Source: Medicago truncatula
Lineage: Eukaryota; Streptophyta; Magnoliopsida; Fabales; Fabaceae
Reading direction: 5' to 3'
Length of the DNA: 64,000 nt
Assembly (NCBI RefSeq): GCF_003473485.1
Contig: NC_053049.1
Coordinates: 32,153,292-32,217,291 of the forward strand
The number at the start of each line of letters is the position of its first letter. The stretch's first letter is position 1. Position numbers and translations under genes: made by a program. This document shows, piece after piece, positions 46,514 to 57,565 of this stretch. Below the pieces are notes generated by a model. That model did not search any database, had not been told where the DNA came from, and was given only the letters and a program-made list of their open reading frames with translations.

Positions 46514-48511
46514 ATGCCTCCCAACATCACACTCAAACCCTCTTCATCTTCTTCCCCATTCAAAAACATCACCTTCCACAACAAACCACCAATTCCAACA
46601 CAACCCATTGATCACTCACACCTCTCACAACTCCTCTCAAAACCCAACTCCGATTGGGTCATTTTACTCAACCACCAACTCCACACCAACAAATTACTAC
46701 TCACACCCCCCTCACTCTCAACTATTTTCCAAAACATTCATAACCCATTACACTCCATCAAATTCTACACATGGGTTTCATCCATCAACTCTTCATTGGT
46801 AAACAACTCTTCCATTCACCGCATTTTAGGTAACACCTTGTACCGAAATGGTCCTGTTGTTTTATCTGCTGAGTTTCTTAATGATGTTCATAAGTCAGGG
46901 TTTAAGGTTAGTGAAGATTTGTTATGTGTTTTGATGAGTAGTTGGGGTAGACTTGGTTTAGCTAGATATTGTGTTGATGTTTTCGGTCAAATATCGTTTT
47001 TAGGGATTTCGCCGACGACTAGGTTGTATAATTCTCTTATTGATGCATTGGTTAAATCGAATTCCATTGATTTGGCTTATTCTAAGTTTCAACAGATGGT
47101 TGGTGATCATTGTTTTCCTGATAGGATAACCTATAATGTTCTTATTCATGGTGTTTGTAAGATTGGTGTTGTTGATGAGGCGCTTCGTTTGATTCGACAA
47201 ATGAAGGATAAGGGACTTTTTCCTAATGTGTTTACTTATACGATATTGATTGATGGGTTTTGTAATGCTAAGAGGGTTGATGAGGCTTTTGGGGTTTTGG
47301 ATATGATGAAAGAGAGTAGGGTTTGTGCAAATGAGGCTACTATTAGGACTTTGGTTCACGGGGTTTTCCGTTGCGTTGATCCGAGTAAGGCGTTTGTGTT
47401 ATTGTCTGAGTTTTTGGATAGGGAGGAGGATTTTTGTTCTGGTAAGTTAGCTTGTGATACAGTGTTGTATTGCCTCGCGAATAATTCTATGGCGAAAGAG
47501 ATGGTTGTGTTTATAAGAAAAGCCTTAGCTAGAGGTTATGTTCCTGACAGTTCTGTTTTCAATGTTATAATGGCTTGTTTGGTTAAGAGAGCTGAGCTTA
47601 GAGAGGCTTGCGAGATATTTGAAATTTTCACGAAGCGAGGTGTGAAGCCGGGAATTGGTACTTATCTTACACTTGCTGAAGCTTTGTACAAGGATGAACA
47701 AAGAGATGAAGGGGATCAGATTTCTGATCAAATGGTTAGTGATGGGTTGATTTCGAATGTCGTTTCATATAACATGTTGATTGATTGCTTCTGCAAAGTA
47801 AGCTTGATGGACAAAGCATCTGAGGTTTTTAGTGAGATGCAGCTTAGAGGCTTCACTCCCAACCTTGTTACCTTCAATACACTTATTAATGGACATTGCA
47901 AAGATGGAGCAATAATTAAGGCACGAGAACTGCTAGAGATGCTTTTAGAAAATAGACTTAAACCTGATATATTCACTTTTAGTTGTATAATTGATGGACT
48001 TTGTCGATTAAAGAGGACCGAGGAAGCTTTTGAATGCTTTAATGAGATGGTTGAATGGGGGGTTAATCCAAATGCTATCATTTACAATATCTTGATTCGG
48101 TCTTTATGCAGCATCGGGGAAACTACAAGATCAGTGAAGCTCTTAAGAAGAATGCAAGAGGAAGGAATAAGCCCTGACATCTACTCCTATAATGCTTTGA
48201 TTCAAATTTTCTGTAGGATGAATAAGGTTGAGAAAGCTAAAAAGCTTTTTGATTCAATGTCAAAATCTGGCTTTAATCCTGACAATTACACATACAGTGC
48301 TTTTATAGCGGCGCTGTCTGAATCTGGGAGATTAGAAGAAGCTAAGAAGATGTTTTACTCAATGGAGGCAAATGGTTGCTCTCCTGATTCATATGTATGC
48401 AACTTAGTTATTAAAGCATTGGTTCGGCAGGATCGTGTTGAAGAGGCCCAAAAGATCGTAGAAAGATGCCGACAGAAAGGAATAGCTTTGAACTGTACTC
48501 CTGATTCATAG
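46514..48511 (+). CDS. P-class pentatricopeptide repeat protein, 665 aa
   Basis: An intronless gene, as is typical for plant PPR proteins, which bind organellar RNA and act in its processing, stability or translation. The N-terminus is rich in Ser, Pro and basic residues, lacks acidic residues over about the first 30, and suits a mitochondrial or plastid transit peptide. From about residue 165 to 655 run about 13 repeats of 35 aa, with classic P-type units (YNVLIHGVCKIGVVDEALRL, YTILIDGFCNAKRVDEAFGV, FSCIIDGLCRLKRTEEAFEC, YNALIQIFCRMNKVEKAKKL). No E, DYW or SMR domain follows the last repeat. It could be an orthologue of Arabidopsis PPR40 (At3g16890), but I cannot confirm this by eye. Its last third and 3' flank are duplicated at 40205-41080. 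Confidence 0.88.
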   Translation: MPPNITLKPSSSSSPFKNITFHNKPPIPTQPIDHSHLSQLLSKPNSDWVILLNHQLHTNKLLLTPPSLSTIFQNIHNPLHSIKFYTWVSSINSSLVNNSSIHRILGNTLYRNGPVVLSAEFLNDVHKSGFKVSEDLLCVLMSSWGRLGLARYCVDVFGQISFLGISPTTRLYNSLIDALVKSNSIDLAYSKFQQMVGDHCFPDRITYNVLIHGVCKIGVVDEALRLIRQMKDKGLFPNVFTYTILIDGFCNAKRVDEAFGVLDMMKESRVCANEATIRTLVHGVFRCVDPSKAFVLLSEFLDREEDFCSGKLACDTVLYCLANNSMAKEMVVFIRKALARGYVPDSSVFNVIMACLVKRAELREACEIFEIFTKRGVKPGIGTYLTLAEALYKDEQRDEGDQISDQMVSDGLISNVVSYNMLIDCFCKVSLMDKASEVFSEMQLRGFTPNLVTFNTLINGHCKDGAIIKARELLEMLLENRLKPDIFTFSCIIDGLCRLKRTEEAFECFNEMVEWGVNPNAIIYNILIRSLCSIGETTRSVKLLRRMQEEGISPDIYSYNALIQIFCRMNKVEKAKKLFDSMSKSGFNPDNYTYSAFIAALSESGRLEEAKKMFYSMEANGCSPDSYVCNLVIKALVRQDRVEEAQKIVERCRQKGIALNCTPDS

Positions 48512-49168
48512 ACTTTATCTCTATTTGTTTTTGGATGCTGCTACATTATTGAGAGTTCCACAGAGAAGATATTGATACAGGATACAGGTACCTTAAATTA
48601 TAAAGCTCTATTGACATGGAGGACTCGTGTGGAATGTGGATGCATGAACTATTTATTTATTTTTTTGACCAAAGATGCATGATTTAGCTATGCACGTGAT
48701 GATGTATGTACGTAATAACCCATTGGATTCTAATTGAATTTTGGAGATATCTCTGTTAGCAACATTAAATGTTAAGGTTATACATACCAATATATATTCC
48801 TTAACATGATAAAAGTCATGACAACAATCAATCGAGTATCTGTATGTTACCTCCACAATATCCCGTATGGTAGGAAAGTCAAATTGAATTTTCATTGGTG
48901 ACAAGCACGTAGAGACTAGAAAAAAGTCACAATATTTTCTTAATGACGGGGAGAAATAAGTTGAAACAATCTTGTATTAGAATGAAAGACCCTAGGTGAA
49001 TAATATGACTTGTCATGTTTAAGAAATCGTATGACTTAAAGCCGTCTTATTGACCCAAGCAAAAGTATTTGACTATAAATAGGTATGAGTATTTTATTTT
49101 GTTGTCAACACACATCTCATAAGAGCAAGTCTGTCAAGATTTAGTCACATTTATTCATTTACTACAAA
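48512..49168. other. PPR 3' flank and upstream region of next ORF
   Basis: The first 190 bp is shared with the duplicate up to 48704. A TATAAATA lies near 49074, about 95 bp before the ATG at 49169, and is a plausible promoter for that small frame. Confidence 0.4.
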
Positions 49169-49420
49169 ATGAAAGTTGTGACAAAATCTGTATGTGTTAT
49201 TATTCTACTTCTGAGTTCGCAAACACATAGAACCTTGTCTTCTTCTATGTTGTCTCTGTTGCATGACTCGCCTTCTTCTCAGTTTTGCCTTGACTCTAAC
49301 CACCTCCTCAGGGCTGCCTTGCATGTTTTTTCCTATTTGGATCAGCAGCTGCATTTACTTTTCTGCCCTGTTTATTGCAACTGCCTTTTTCACTTCTCAA
49401 TTGGTCTTTCCATCAATTGA
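49169..49420 (+). CDS. Signal-peptide-like small ORF, probably truncated gene
   Basis: An 83-codon frame whose first 24 residues look like a secretion signal (MKVVTKSVCVIILLLSSQTH). A TATAAATA is placed suitably upstream. After about residue 28 the sequence becomes Leu/Cys/His-rich without a recognisable domain, and the surrounding DNA looks repeat-like. A small secreted-protein gene may have lost its 3' part to an insertion. Family unknown. Confidence 0.3.
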   Translation: MKVVTKSVCVIILLLSSQTHRTLSSSMLSLLHDSPSSQFCLDSNHLLRAALHVFSYLDQQLHLLFCPVYCNCLFHFSIGLSIN

Positions 49421-50330
49421 TTGATCTCACAGTTTGGATCATAGGATGCCAAAAAGTTAAGACCGAAAGTCTCACTGTAAAACTCCAAGCCACATACTGG
49501 CAATCTCTCCTCCTCACTGAAGCATGTCTCGCAGCCCCTTCACTGGAATTGGTTAGGAACACATATCAGTGAGCTGCTTCCTTCTCGAAGCTGTCCCTTT
49601 TGGTCGTATATGTGGCCCTGATCTTGCCCAGGATACTTATTTGTCTCTTTTTATTGATTGTATGTTGTATTTGTGCCAAGCTTTGATCCAGCTTGTTATT
49701 TACTTTGGATTAGTTTATTACTGCATGATTTACTGTGTCTTAGCCTGTTTATTACTTCTTCCCCATGTTTGGTTCTGTTTTCAATAGAATTGGCTTTGTA
49801 TGTCTCTTTTCCGTTATGGATTACTGTTGCTGCTATTTATTGTGGTAAATCCAGTTATACTACTGCAGCACATCTAGTTGTGCATCGTTCCAACCATTTA
49901 CTGATCTTTTGGCTGCTTCTCATTCGAGCCATCTATTGCAGTTCTGACTGTGCGTAGTTCCTGCTATAATGATATGTTCCATCCGAAAGTGTTTAGAATG
50001 CCATATTTTGCTTTGTTGTCTCTCCACCTGGCCGTTATCTTTGTATGAATGTTGTCTTTATTAAGTGTGTTTAGTTAAAAAAGTTGAGAGCTTAGTAAGC
50101 TTCATCTTGGGGGAGCTTAGTAAGCTTTATTAAGTGTGTTAGTAATCATATTGGATTGGGATTATATATCAATGAAATGTTATCTCTCTTTTCCCTACTT
50201 ATCAAATAGTTCTCCAAGATTTCAACAGTCCTCATATATCAACTAAATCAGCTGATAGTGAACAGATCACAACTTCAGCCTCATGAACCTGGAAATCCAC
50301 TTGGAACAAAGCTGAGGATATAATTTTCAT
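49421..50330. other. Retroelement-like sequence, uncertain
   Basis: T-rich sequence with several open but meaningless frames. CTTGGGGGAG at about 50107-50116 resembles a Copia polypurine tract, followed by AAGTGTGTTAGTAATCAT and AATGAAATGTTATCTC, words often seen in plant LTRs. No LTR pair was found. Confidence 0.25.
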
Positions 50331-50741
50331 CATACATTGTTTTTGTTTGTTCTACGAAAAAAAAACATTGGATTATACGACATCGTTTTTGTCACACAAT
50401 TCTGAACTCAAATTCGAAGTTGTGAGCTTCATACTCCATACGGCATCATTTCTGAGTTGACCCCTTCCAAATTGGTTTTGAATCTGCAATATACTGATAA
50501 CAAATCAGCCTCCACTAGGTATTGCAGTGAACCTCATAATCATTAAATTCTGGGATACTTGTGGGATACTAGAAGTTTTTTTTTTTTATTAAATTTGTAT
50601 TTGATCTTCAATTTCTAAAGTCTAAATGTATTCTGATGTGTGTTTAGATTCTGAGATCATTGAAGTTACCAAATGATAATTTAATTGTATGTAATGTACA
50701 TTGTTTTTTGGTACATTTGCATCATTAGGAAAGTAGGGTTA

Positions 50742-50905
50742 CAGGTTACTTGTAATCACGGTGAGTTTGACGAAATCACGGTAGTACTGTAACTTTGTTG
50801 AAACTTCATATATGTTTGGATAAACGGTGAATTTGACAATTTCACCGTCAATCCAAACATGTGTGGCACACTGTGATTCTACCAAATTCACCATGATTAC
50901 AACTT
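50742..50905. mobile_element. Foldback MITE-like sequence
   Basis: The outer words TTGTAATCACGGTGAGTTTG and, reversed, TTGTAATCATGGTGAATTTG are inverted. The centre reads ACGGTGAATTTGAC/AATTTCACCGT. Ends and target duplication are not clear. Confidence 0.5.
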
Positions 50906-51299
50906 AACAACCGGCTTGGTTTGCAAACCTGAGGTTCCTTGTTATGATGATAAATCTAAAAAAATAGGTAATATACATTTAAAGATCGACATTTCGTAGT
51001 AGTAATCCCTTTTGCTTCTCAATTGTTTGGTCTTTGGAGCATTGATCTTTTCGTTAGGTGTTGTGATTTGATACATCACTTGCTCATTTGTTGCAGTGAT
51101 TTTACTTTTGCGTTCTTTCTCTTTGATACAAAAGCTTTTTGATATTTGCTGTTAAATTGATTTTGTATAGCGGTATATGTGATGCTTGTTGCAAATTTTG
51201 CGTGTCTCTTGCTTTTCTTCTTGTTATCTTTCTTTGTATTCTTATGTTCTTTTTTTATTTTTTTTGCTTAGAAACTGAATATATCTGTTACTTGTAGTT

Positions 51300-52225
51300 A
51301 GTTGTTCCTGTATCCATTTTAAGAGGACTTGTCTAAGTTGATAAGATTCTTGATCAAGAGGATTTCGGAGTCATCTGAGAGTGGAAGGGTTCTTGGTAAA
51401 GACACTAGTGCTGGAAAAAAAACTAAGATCAGATAACTTATTAAGCTCTTTTGACGACTCAACTTAAAAGGATGTTAGCAAAGGGGTAGTTGATGATTAT
51501 TCTAAAGTTGAAAGCAAACTAAATTATTTCAAATATGGAGACACAGACACCTCAAATATGAAGTACCAACGGTGACGCTTCTATCAGTCAGGCCAACAAA
51601 GATGGATCCAACTCCGTCAATGATGAATTGAATAGTCAATTAAATGTAAATAAATTAGACATAGGAGATGTTGATGCTGGAAGGGGTTCATTTGGATGGA
51701 ATTGAAGAGAATCCTTCTCCTATTGGTGATGAACATTTGACAGTTTCGCAACAAAAGGTATCTTTCATAAAAATTCTCATGATATTCTATTCTTAAGCTT
51801 ATACCCAGTCAAAGAAGTTATGCTTATATTCAGCTATCAAGCTTCTTTCTATATTTAATATCTCCAAACATATGAAATGTGTACAACACAGAAAACTTGT
51901 TGAATGTTTAAAAACTTTCTTATTTTGTCTCATGAATATTGCATGTGCAAACTTGAAATATATGGCATGTGCACTTTTTTTCTTTAGATATGATGCTTAA
52001 TTAGATGAGATTTGATACTGATAGATATCAAATTCAGGAGAAAGAACTCGTTGATGAAGTAACTGTAAGGAGTTCAGGAGTGAAACATCTTGAACGAGAA
52101 TTGGAACTGATGAAAGCAGCAGCTGAAATGACATTTAATAACAAACAGTCTGTTGACTTCTACCTTGACCAGTTGACTGAACAAATACTTGCTAAAGAAA
52201 ATCACCTTTCTACTTGGAAATAGTT
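51300..52225 (+). pseudogene. Coiled-coil gene remnant, possibly golgin-like
   Basis: Scattered segments look like decayed exons: Ser-rich acidic pieces around 51540-51760, and at 52036-52223 a heptad-rich stretch (VKHLERELELMKAAAEMTFN, then LDQLTEQILAKENHL) ending in a stop. The layout weakly recalls golgin candidate 2 of Arabidopsis (from memory). Frames are not joined and stops intervene, so I treat it as a remnant. Confidence 0.3.
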
Positions 52226-52537
52226 TATCGGCATGTTGGTTGACATGGCGATGGTGGTGGTTATCATTCGGATGGGCAAGTCTAGACAACGAAGACGGGG
52301 CATTGTAATTCGAGATTTTTTGTATTGACTCTATATTTACCCACTTTTTGGTTGTGACCTTTTTTGTATTAATTGTGTTCAAAGATTGTATTACTTTCGC
52401 TCATTTTTTAATATCAGGGTAAATTTTGTAACCATTTTACAATTACACGACAATATTTTGGGATATGTATGCTTAGCCAAACAAGCATGGAGAATCCTAA
52501 CGAAACCGGAGTCTATAGTATCCAAGATGTTTAACAA

Positions 52538-52834
52538 GTGTTGGTTGGCAAAAAACTCCAGTGTCAATGGTTATGTAGGCATTGGATATGTTTAAGAGAT
52601 GATGAAGGCAGATTTTTTAAAGCAAAACTTGTCAAGTTGCAAGTCCATGAAGGTGAAGCCCTTGAACTCTACCATGTGCGACAATGGCTCCGTGACATGG
52701 GACTCTATCACAGAATATTCGAGTTGAACTCAAAAGTAACGGTGGACAACTTAAATAAACATGTGCCAGATATTGATCAAAATTTAGGAGCATTATATCT
52801 AGTTGTATTGAGGTTAAGAATTCCTTTTATTTAA
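52538..52834 (+). CDS. Hypothetical protein fragment, 98 codons
   Basis: The open frame contains LRDDEGRFFKAKLVKLQVHE and ALELYHVRQWLRDMGLYHRI, which read like a folded protein rather than chance sequence. I do not recognise the family. No promoter or splice context was seen, and it follows the coiled-coil remnant, so it may be part of the same decayed locus. Confidence 0.3.
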   Translation: MLVGKKLQCQWLCRHWICLRDDEGRFFKAKLVKLQVHEGEALELYHVRQWLRDMGLYHRIFELNSKVTVDNLNKHVPDIDQNLGALYLVVLRLRIPFI

Positions 52835-55255
52835 ACTCATTGGTTGAGTATTTTAAGAGGCAAGTAAATGTAGTGACTCATACATTAGCTAAAGTGGTTG
52901 CATTCTCCGTTTTTCCTCAAGTTTTTTTTTTTTTTTTTGTTATATTCCTACTTGTATACAACAATGATTAAGTTATTAATAATGAAATAACATAAGTGTT
53001 CCTATGAGCATTACTCAGTTGATAGAGACATTTACTTGTATATGACATTTATTGAGAGACAACTCAACATTTTTATCTTTATTTGCTTTATATTTTGTAA
53101 GCTTATTCGTTGTGTTTGCAAATAGGTATAATTGAGTAAAAAAAAAAATTTTACAAGTTTGAATAAGATGCACTTGATCAATCGCTTCAATGTTCAGATA
53201 GTTTTGCTCCTTGCCCTTCACCGAGCGCTTAGCGCACGCTTGGAGTGTATTTTCTCTGTTGCCACTGACTTACACGCTCGTACACTCTTGAGCAAATGGA
53301 ATGCATAATTGAAGTTCAGATTTTCCTGGAACACTATTTTCCACATGCGCTTGGTTGCAGAACATGCACAATTGGAGTTAAAATTTTCCTAGACCACTAT
53401 TTCCCGCGGTTGCATGTTCAGCGCACTTCAAGCACAAATTTCCCCAATAACCGCACACAAGAAATGTGTCCAAGTATTTAGAGCATGAGAAGAGTGTTGA
53501 AGGTGAGTGTTGAAGAGAGTGTTGAAAAGAGTGTCCCTTCTCTTTAGAGCATATCAACATATCAATGAATAGAAAAACAAAAACAATGGGAAGTATCAGT
53601 GCATAAACGCCTTGTGCTTGTGGTATGTTTACAGGTGTTTTCAACAATTTCTTGGTTCTCTACCACAACCAACGAAGTACAAGTTCTTCTTAAGAAAATG
53701 AAAACATTGTCTCTCATAATACATGGGCCATAAAACGCCTAGACTCAGAGTTAGACATCTACAACAACTTGCCTGAATCATATATCTATTCATTTGGTTC
53801 TAAACCATCTAAAATGCTGCATTATATATCTATCCATAATCACCAACCACAATGTTATCCCTGTACAAGCTCTGAACTTACATTATATAATTTATATACA
53901 ATGACAAAAGCTAAAAACATCGGAGCTACATGCTTACATAGGATGGAGCTAAGACTTGGAAATGCTTAGCCCAAGAGCAGGAATGGACAAACAAATTAAA
54001 TCAACATAGTGAATAATCACATAACTGTTCTAGATTAAGCATACATGATGAAACTCCAATTCCTGATCTTCATCACCGCGCGGCAAAATGCATGTACTCT
54101 AGCCAACATGAGTTAGAAAATACAGAGGATGACATAATAGCTATTAAGTGATTTTGGATAACATGACATAAAAAGTTCATTAAGCAAGCACTTCCACAGT
54201 TCCACGAAGTTTTGTAAGGTTGAAGCCTTCTCAAAATCATGGCAATCCTGCAATTGAAAACCAAAACAAAATAGTTAAGTATACATTACTAAGCCCAGCA
54301 CAAAACAAAAGTTCATCTCAAATCTTGCTTTTTAGACATTAAACGTAAAAAGAGGTCATAACTAAATGAGGAAAGTGACACATCTGTAAAGTAGAGAATA
54401 CATTTGTATACCACACCATCAGTTATCATGTAAATCAATGCCATTAAAATAATACAAATATCAATAAATGAACGGTTATTTGCAGATTGTGTTACCCTCA
54501 CTTATAATCGTGTTCTGCTCTTTGCAATTCAAAACACATAAAATTATCAAACTAATAAATCGATTCATTAAGTGAAGAAACAAAGCTAAAAGAGTAAATT
54601 TAGTGAGGGTCTGAGGGAACATTTGGTTACGTGAGAAAAGTTGTGATGTGTAAAAATCCATGTCAGTGAAATAACAACAGGTAAAGAAAGATGAATGTAA
54701 ATGTTTGATCTGCATATGCCAAGCACAAACTACAGAAAAAAAATGCTCATATATGAGACATTGTTGTCAAGTAGCGGCTGTAGCATTACGAAATTTGAAC
54801 AAATCATTATTGTTTTGTGATATGTTAACTAGTAAAAAGTGTTGTTAAATAGCAGTTATAGCAGCGCTATAGCACTGTAGCATAGCAAAATTTGAACAAA
54901 ATATTATTTTTCCCCGATCCGCAATTGACAACAATGACACAAGAGCAACCATGGTTTGAATATGTTTGCAAAACAGACTACAAAACTTTAGACACAAGTC
55001 AAACTTCAACCTAACTATAATAATTTTTTCATGATCCAATGTACACCTGGATGTTTGAAGTATCACAATACTTTTAAACCTATAACTCATCATCATCATA
55101 ATAAAGTTTACATTAGAGTAGAGACGGCACAAACTACCAAATAGGAGGGCACAATTATCCATGGCGAACACAAAAAAGATAATTGATAGAATTAGGATTC
55201 ACCTCAGCTATCCATGGCCAAAATTCGGCTGCAGCAACCTTACAAAACTACATAG
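52835..55255. other. Spacer and 3' side of SUVH-A, no gene seen
   Basis: No credible coding sequence. Near 54765-54905 two related units (GTAGC..GCATTACGAAATTTG and GTAGCATAGCAAAATTTG) of a common plant repeat sit in tandem. The last 70 bp is similar to the 3' flank of SUVH-B, so the 3' UTR was duplicated with the gene. A 3' UTR intron is possible near 55200. Confidence 0.4.
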
Positions 55256-57565
55256 TTACATACATATAGACAGCTTGCCTGTCCACTCATCTGCGATGCC
55301 ATAATCTATGCTGAGTTCTCTCAGAGGAGGGATGTTCTCCATTGCATATAGCATAACATGAGGGAACATTAAATTGTTGTGATCATACAGAACATACTGA
55401 ACAAACACATTTGGACTCGAACTATGGCTCATGTAACAAGCAACATTTCTCATTGTTGATACATCCAGAGAATAATCTAAAGGAGGAATTGAGGGATACG
55501 ATGGACGCACATGATCAGTGTATATCTGAGACAAATCCCCCCATTCTGCCCATCTATCTGAAAACCGATTAGGATATATTAAGGAGTCCCCATTCATTGT
55601 TAAAATTTGAGCTTGCTCCCTTGTTAAAATTACCCCTGTATACTCGCAGATAAAGGCTCCGGCTTGAATAAGGTCCAAAGACCTAACTCCCCAACCAGTC
55701 TGCGCAGACCTAAACACTTCCAACCTATGCCTGATCCCCTTTTGTGCAACACGATTCCGACAATTGGGAGGACAGGAGCAAAAAGGGCCACATTCAAAAA
55801 TCAAAGGCCTCCCTCTCACAAGCAAACCCTGAAGATTATAGGGAAACTCTCCTCCATTCTTCATAGAGCAAAAGCAGCCATCAGTACAAGCCTCCACACA
55901 TTCACAGCCAGTAGCATTCCCACTCTGATGAAACACAAACTGCGGAAAAGTAGTTTTCGGAAGATACTCATAATAAAGAGGTTCTTGATTGTCATCTATA
56001 TCATTAAATAGCCTAATAGGAACATTCTCCCTCTTGTGTGAAATATCAACAGAAAGACAATACATAGGCTTAACATCCAACCCAATTTTCTTAATCTCCC
56101 TAGCCTCTTTGAGAACAGCACTACCCATCTTAGCCTGCCCCTCAATTCTCCATAGCTTATACTTATAAACTCCAAAACCAGACTTTCCTACATCAAACCA
56201 ACAATCAACAATCCTATACAATCCATCATAAACATAAACCTTACCAGAACCGGATGCGCTCCCTTCGTACTTCATCCCACGAATAACCCTAACCTCGATT
56301 CCATAATGCATACTCCTTTCCAAAGCAAGGTTTCCGCCCACCAATTTCTGATCACAAATTTGCCTTGAGGAATTCTTCTCCTGCCCTCCATGGCCAGTGT
56401 AGATTATAACATCACCGTCATCCAATTCCATATCATCCTCATAACCACCCGAAACAATCACACTGGTAGCAATTGGTTCACCATTTGAGCACCTACTTTT
56501 AGGCAGGTAATCAATGCCAGCTTGTATCTGCATATGCAAACCAATTACACACAATTCCATCCTAAACAAAAACACATCACCAACATAAACTCCAGGTATC
56601 GGTCCAACTATCCTCTTATCGCGATACAGCCACAACTCACGCTTCCTCATTAACGCAGCAGCCCTCATATCACCACGAATGCGATTACGACCACGACGCC
56701 TTCTTCCACTCGACATCTCCCCTTCCAACCCTGCAGCTGCCACCCTACTCTCCTCACCGACTCTCATCTCTGCCTCCATAACCGCAACTTCAGCAGCCAA
56801 CATCCTCTCCTCAGCCAACCTCCTCTCCTCAGACAATCTCCTCTCTTCCTCCACAGCAACTTCAGCAGCCAATTTCCTCTCATCAGCCATTCTCTTCTCC
56901 TCCTCAACACTTGCCAACACGCGGAGCGAATCATAAATCATCCTAGTCTTCCTCATCACATCACGAAAATGCATCTGATCCTTCATACTCAGATCTGAAA
57001 CCCTCACAAGCTCCATCACTTGACTTGCTTTCTTCCTAACCACCGCAACCGCCGTCTCTTGTTTCTCCGGAACAACAACAATCGCTCGATCATTTCCCTC
57101 ACAGGGCTCAGAATCAATAGAATCCACCCTCAAATTAGGAGGGTTGAGATTTAGGTCAGGGTTACAACCATTGACCAAATTCTCCATTGAAACAGCAGAA
57201 GCATTGTTGGAATCATCGATTCCCATAAAAGGGTAAAGCGATTTACCAAAAGTAGCATTGAAAAGCTGTGAAATACGGTAGTACTCAGTGTATAAATCAG
57301 ATTGATCATCGGTTTCTGAGCCAGGAGAGAAATGGGGTTGTTGTTGAGAATCTTGGGTCGCGAAGAAATCATCGAAAGGCTCCGGTTTTGGAACGAGCAG
57401 CGTCTGAAGCGGTGCTCCGGAGGAAATGGTGGTAGTTGGGGGTGAAGGTGAGAAATTAGGGATTTGGTTGGAAATAGTAAAATTGGGGGTGGGAATAGCA
57501 ACAGAAACATGAGAAGAAGGTTGAGAAGGAGAAGGAGTTTCAAGGGTTAATGAGAAAGGATCCAT
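55256..57565 (-). CDS. SUVH9: SUVH2/SUVH9-type SRA-SET protein (SUVH-A), 769 aa
   Basis: Intronless member of the Su(var)3-9 homologue family. The N-terminal third is disordered (Pro/Ser-rich), then a Glu/Arg-rich coiled coil with repeated EERRLAEER words (about 215-265). An SRA/YDG domain follows (GPIPGVYVGDVF, GGYEDDMELDDGDVIIYTG), for binding methylated DNA. The pre-SET domain keeps nine cysteines (GCECVEAC..GCFC..ECGPFCSCPPNC). The SET domain departs from active enzymes: the usual NHSC motif is SHSS (CYMSHSSSPNV), the end is LSIDYGIADEWTGKLSICM, and no CxCx4C post-SET exists. This is the SUVH2/SUVH9 pattern. In Arabidopsis these bind methylated DNA and recruit Pol V for RNA-directed DNA methylation. 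A similar nuclear role is inferred. Whether it is closer to SUVH2 or SUVH9 needs a tree. Confidence 0.9.
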   Translation of the reverse strand: MDPFSLTLETPSPSQPSSHVSVAIPTPNFTISNQIPNFSPSPPTTTISSGAPLQTLLVPKPEPFDDFFATQDSQQQPHFSPGSETDDQSDLYTEYYRISQLFNATFGKSLYPFMGIDDSNNASAVSMENLVNGCNPDLNLNPPNLRVDSIDSEPCEGNDRAIVVVPEKQETAVAVVRKKASQVMELVRVSDLSMKDQMHFRDVMRKTRMIYDSLRVLASVEEEKRMADERKLAAEVAVEEERRLSEERRLAEERMLAAEVAVMEAEMRVGEESRVAAAGLEGEMSSGRRRRGRNRIRGDMRAAALMRKRELWLYRDKRIVGPIPGVYVGDVFLFRMELCVIGLHMQIQAGIDYLPKSRCSNGEPIATSVIVSGGYEDDMELDDGDVIIYTGHGGQEKNSSRQICDQKLVGGNLALERSMHYGIEVRVIRGMKYEGSASGSGKVYVYDGLYRIVDCWFDVGKSGFGVYKYKLWRIEGQAKMGSAVLKEAREIKKIGLDVKPMYCLSVDISHKRENVPIRLFNDIDDNQEPLYYEYLPKTTFPQFVFHQSGNATGCECVEACTDGCFCSMKNGGEFPYNLQGLLVRGRPLIFECGPFCSCPPNCRNRVAQKGIRHRLEVFRSAQTGWGVRSLDLIQAGAFICEYTGVILTREQAQILTMNGDSLIYPNRFSDRWAEWGDLSQIYTDHVRPSYPSIPPLDYSLDVSTMRNVACYMSHSSSPNVFVQYVLYDHNNLMFPHVMLYAMENIPPLRELSIDYGIADEWTGKLSICM

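Noticed and set aside
47000-48081. Minus-strand frames of more than 100 codons inside the PPR gene
   Set aside because: Antisense shadows with Asn/Ile/Leu/Ser-rich composition; the plus strand has a clear PPR protein.
55664-56936. Plus-strand frames opposite SUVH-A (and 59288-60545 opposite SUVH-B)
   Set aside because: Low-complexity antisense shadows of the SUVH coding sequence.
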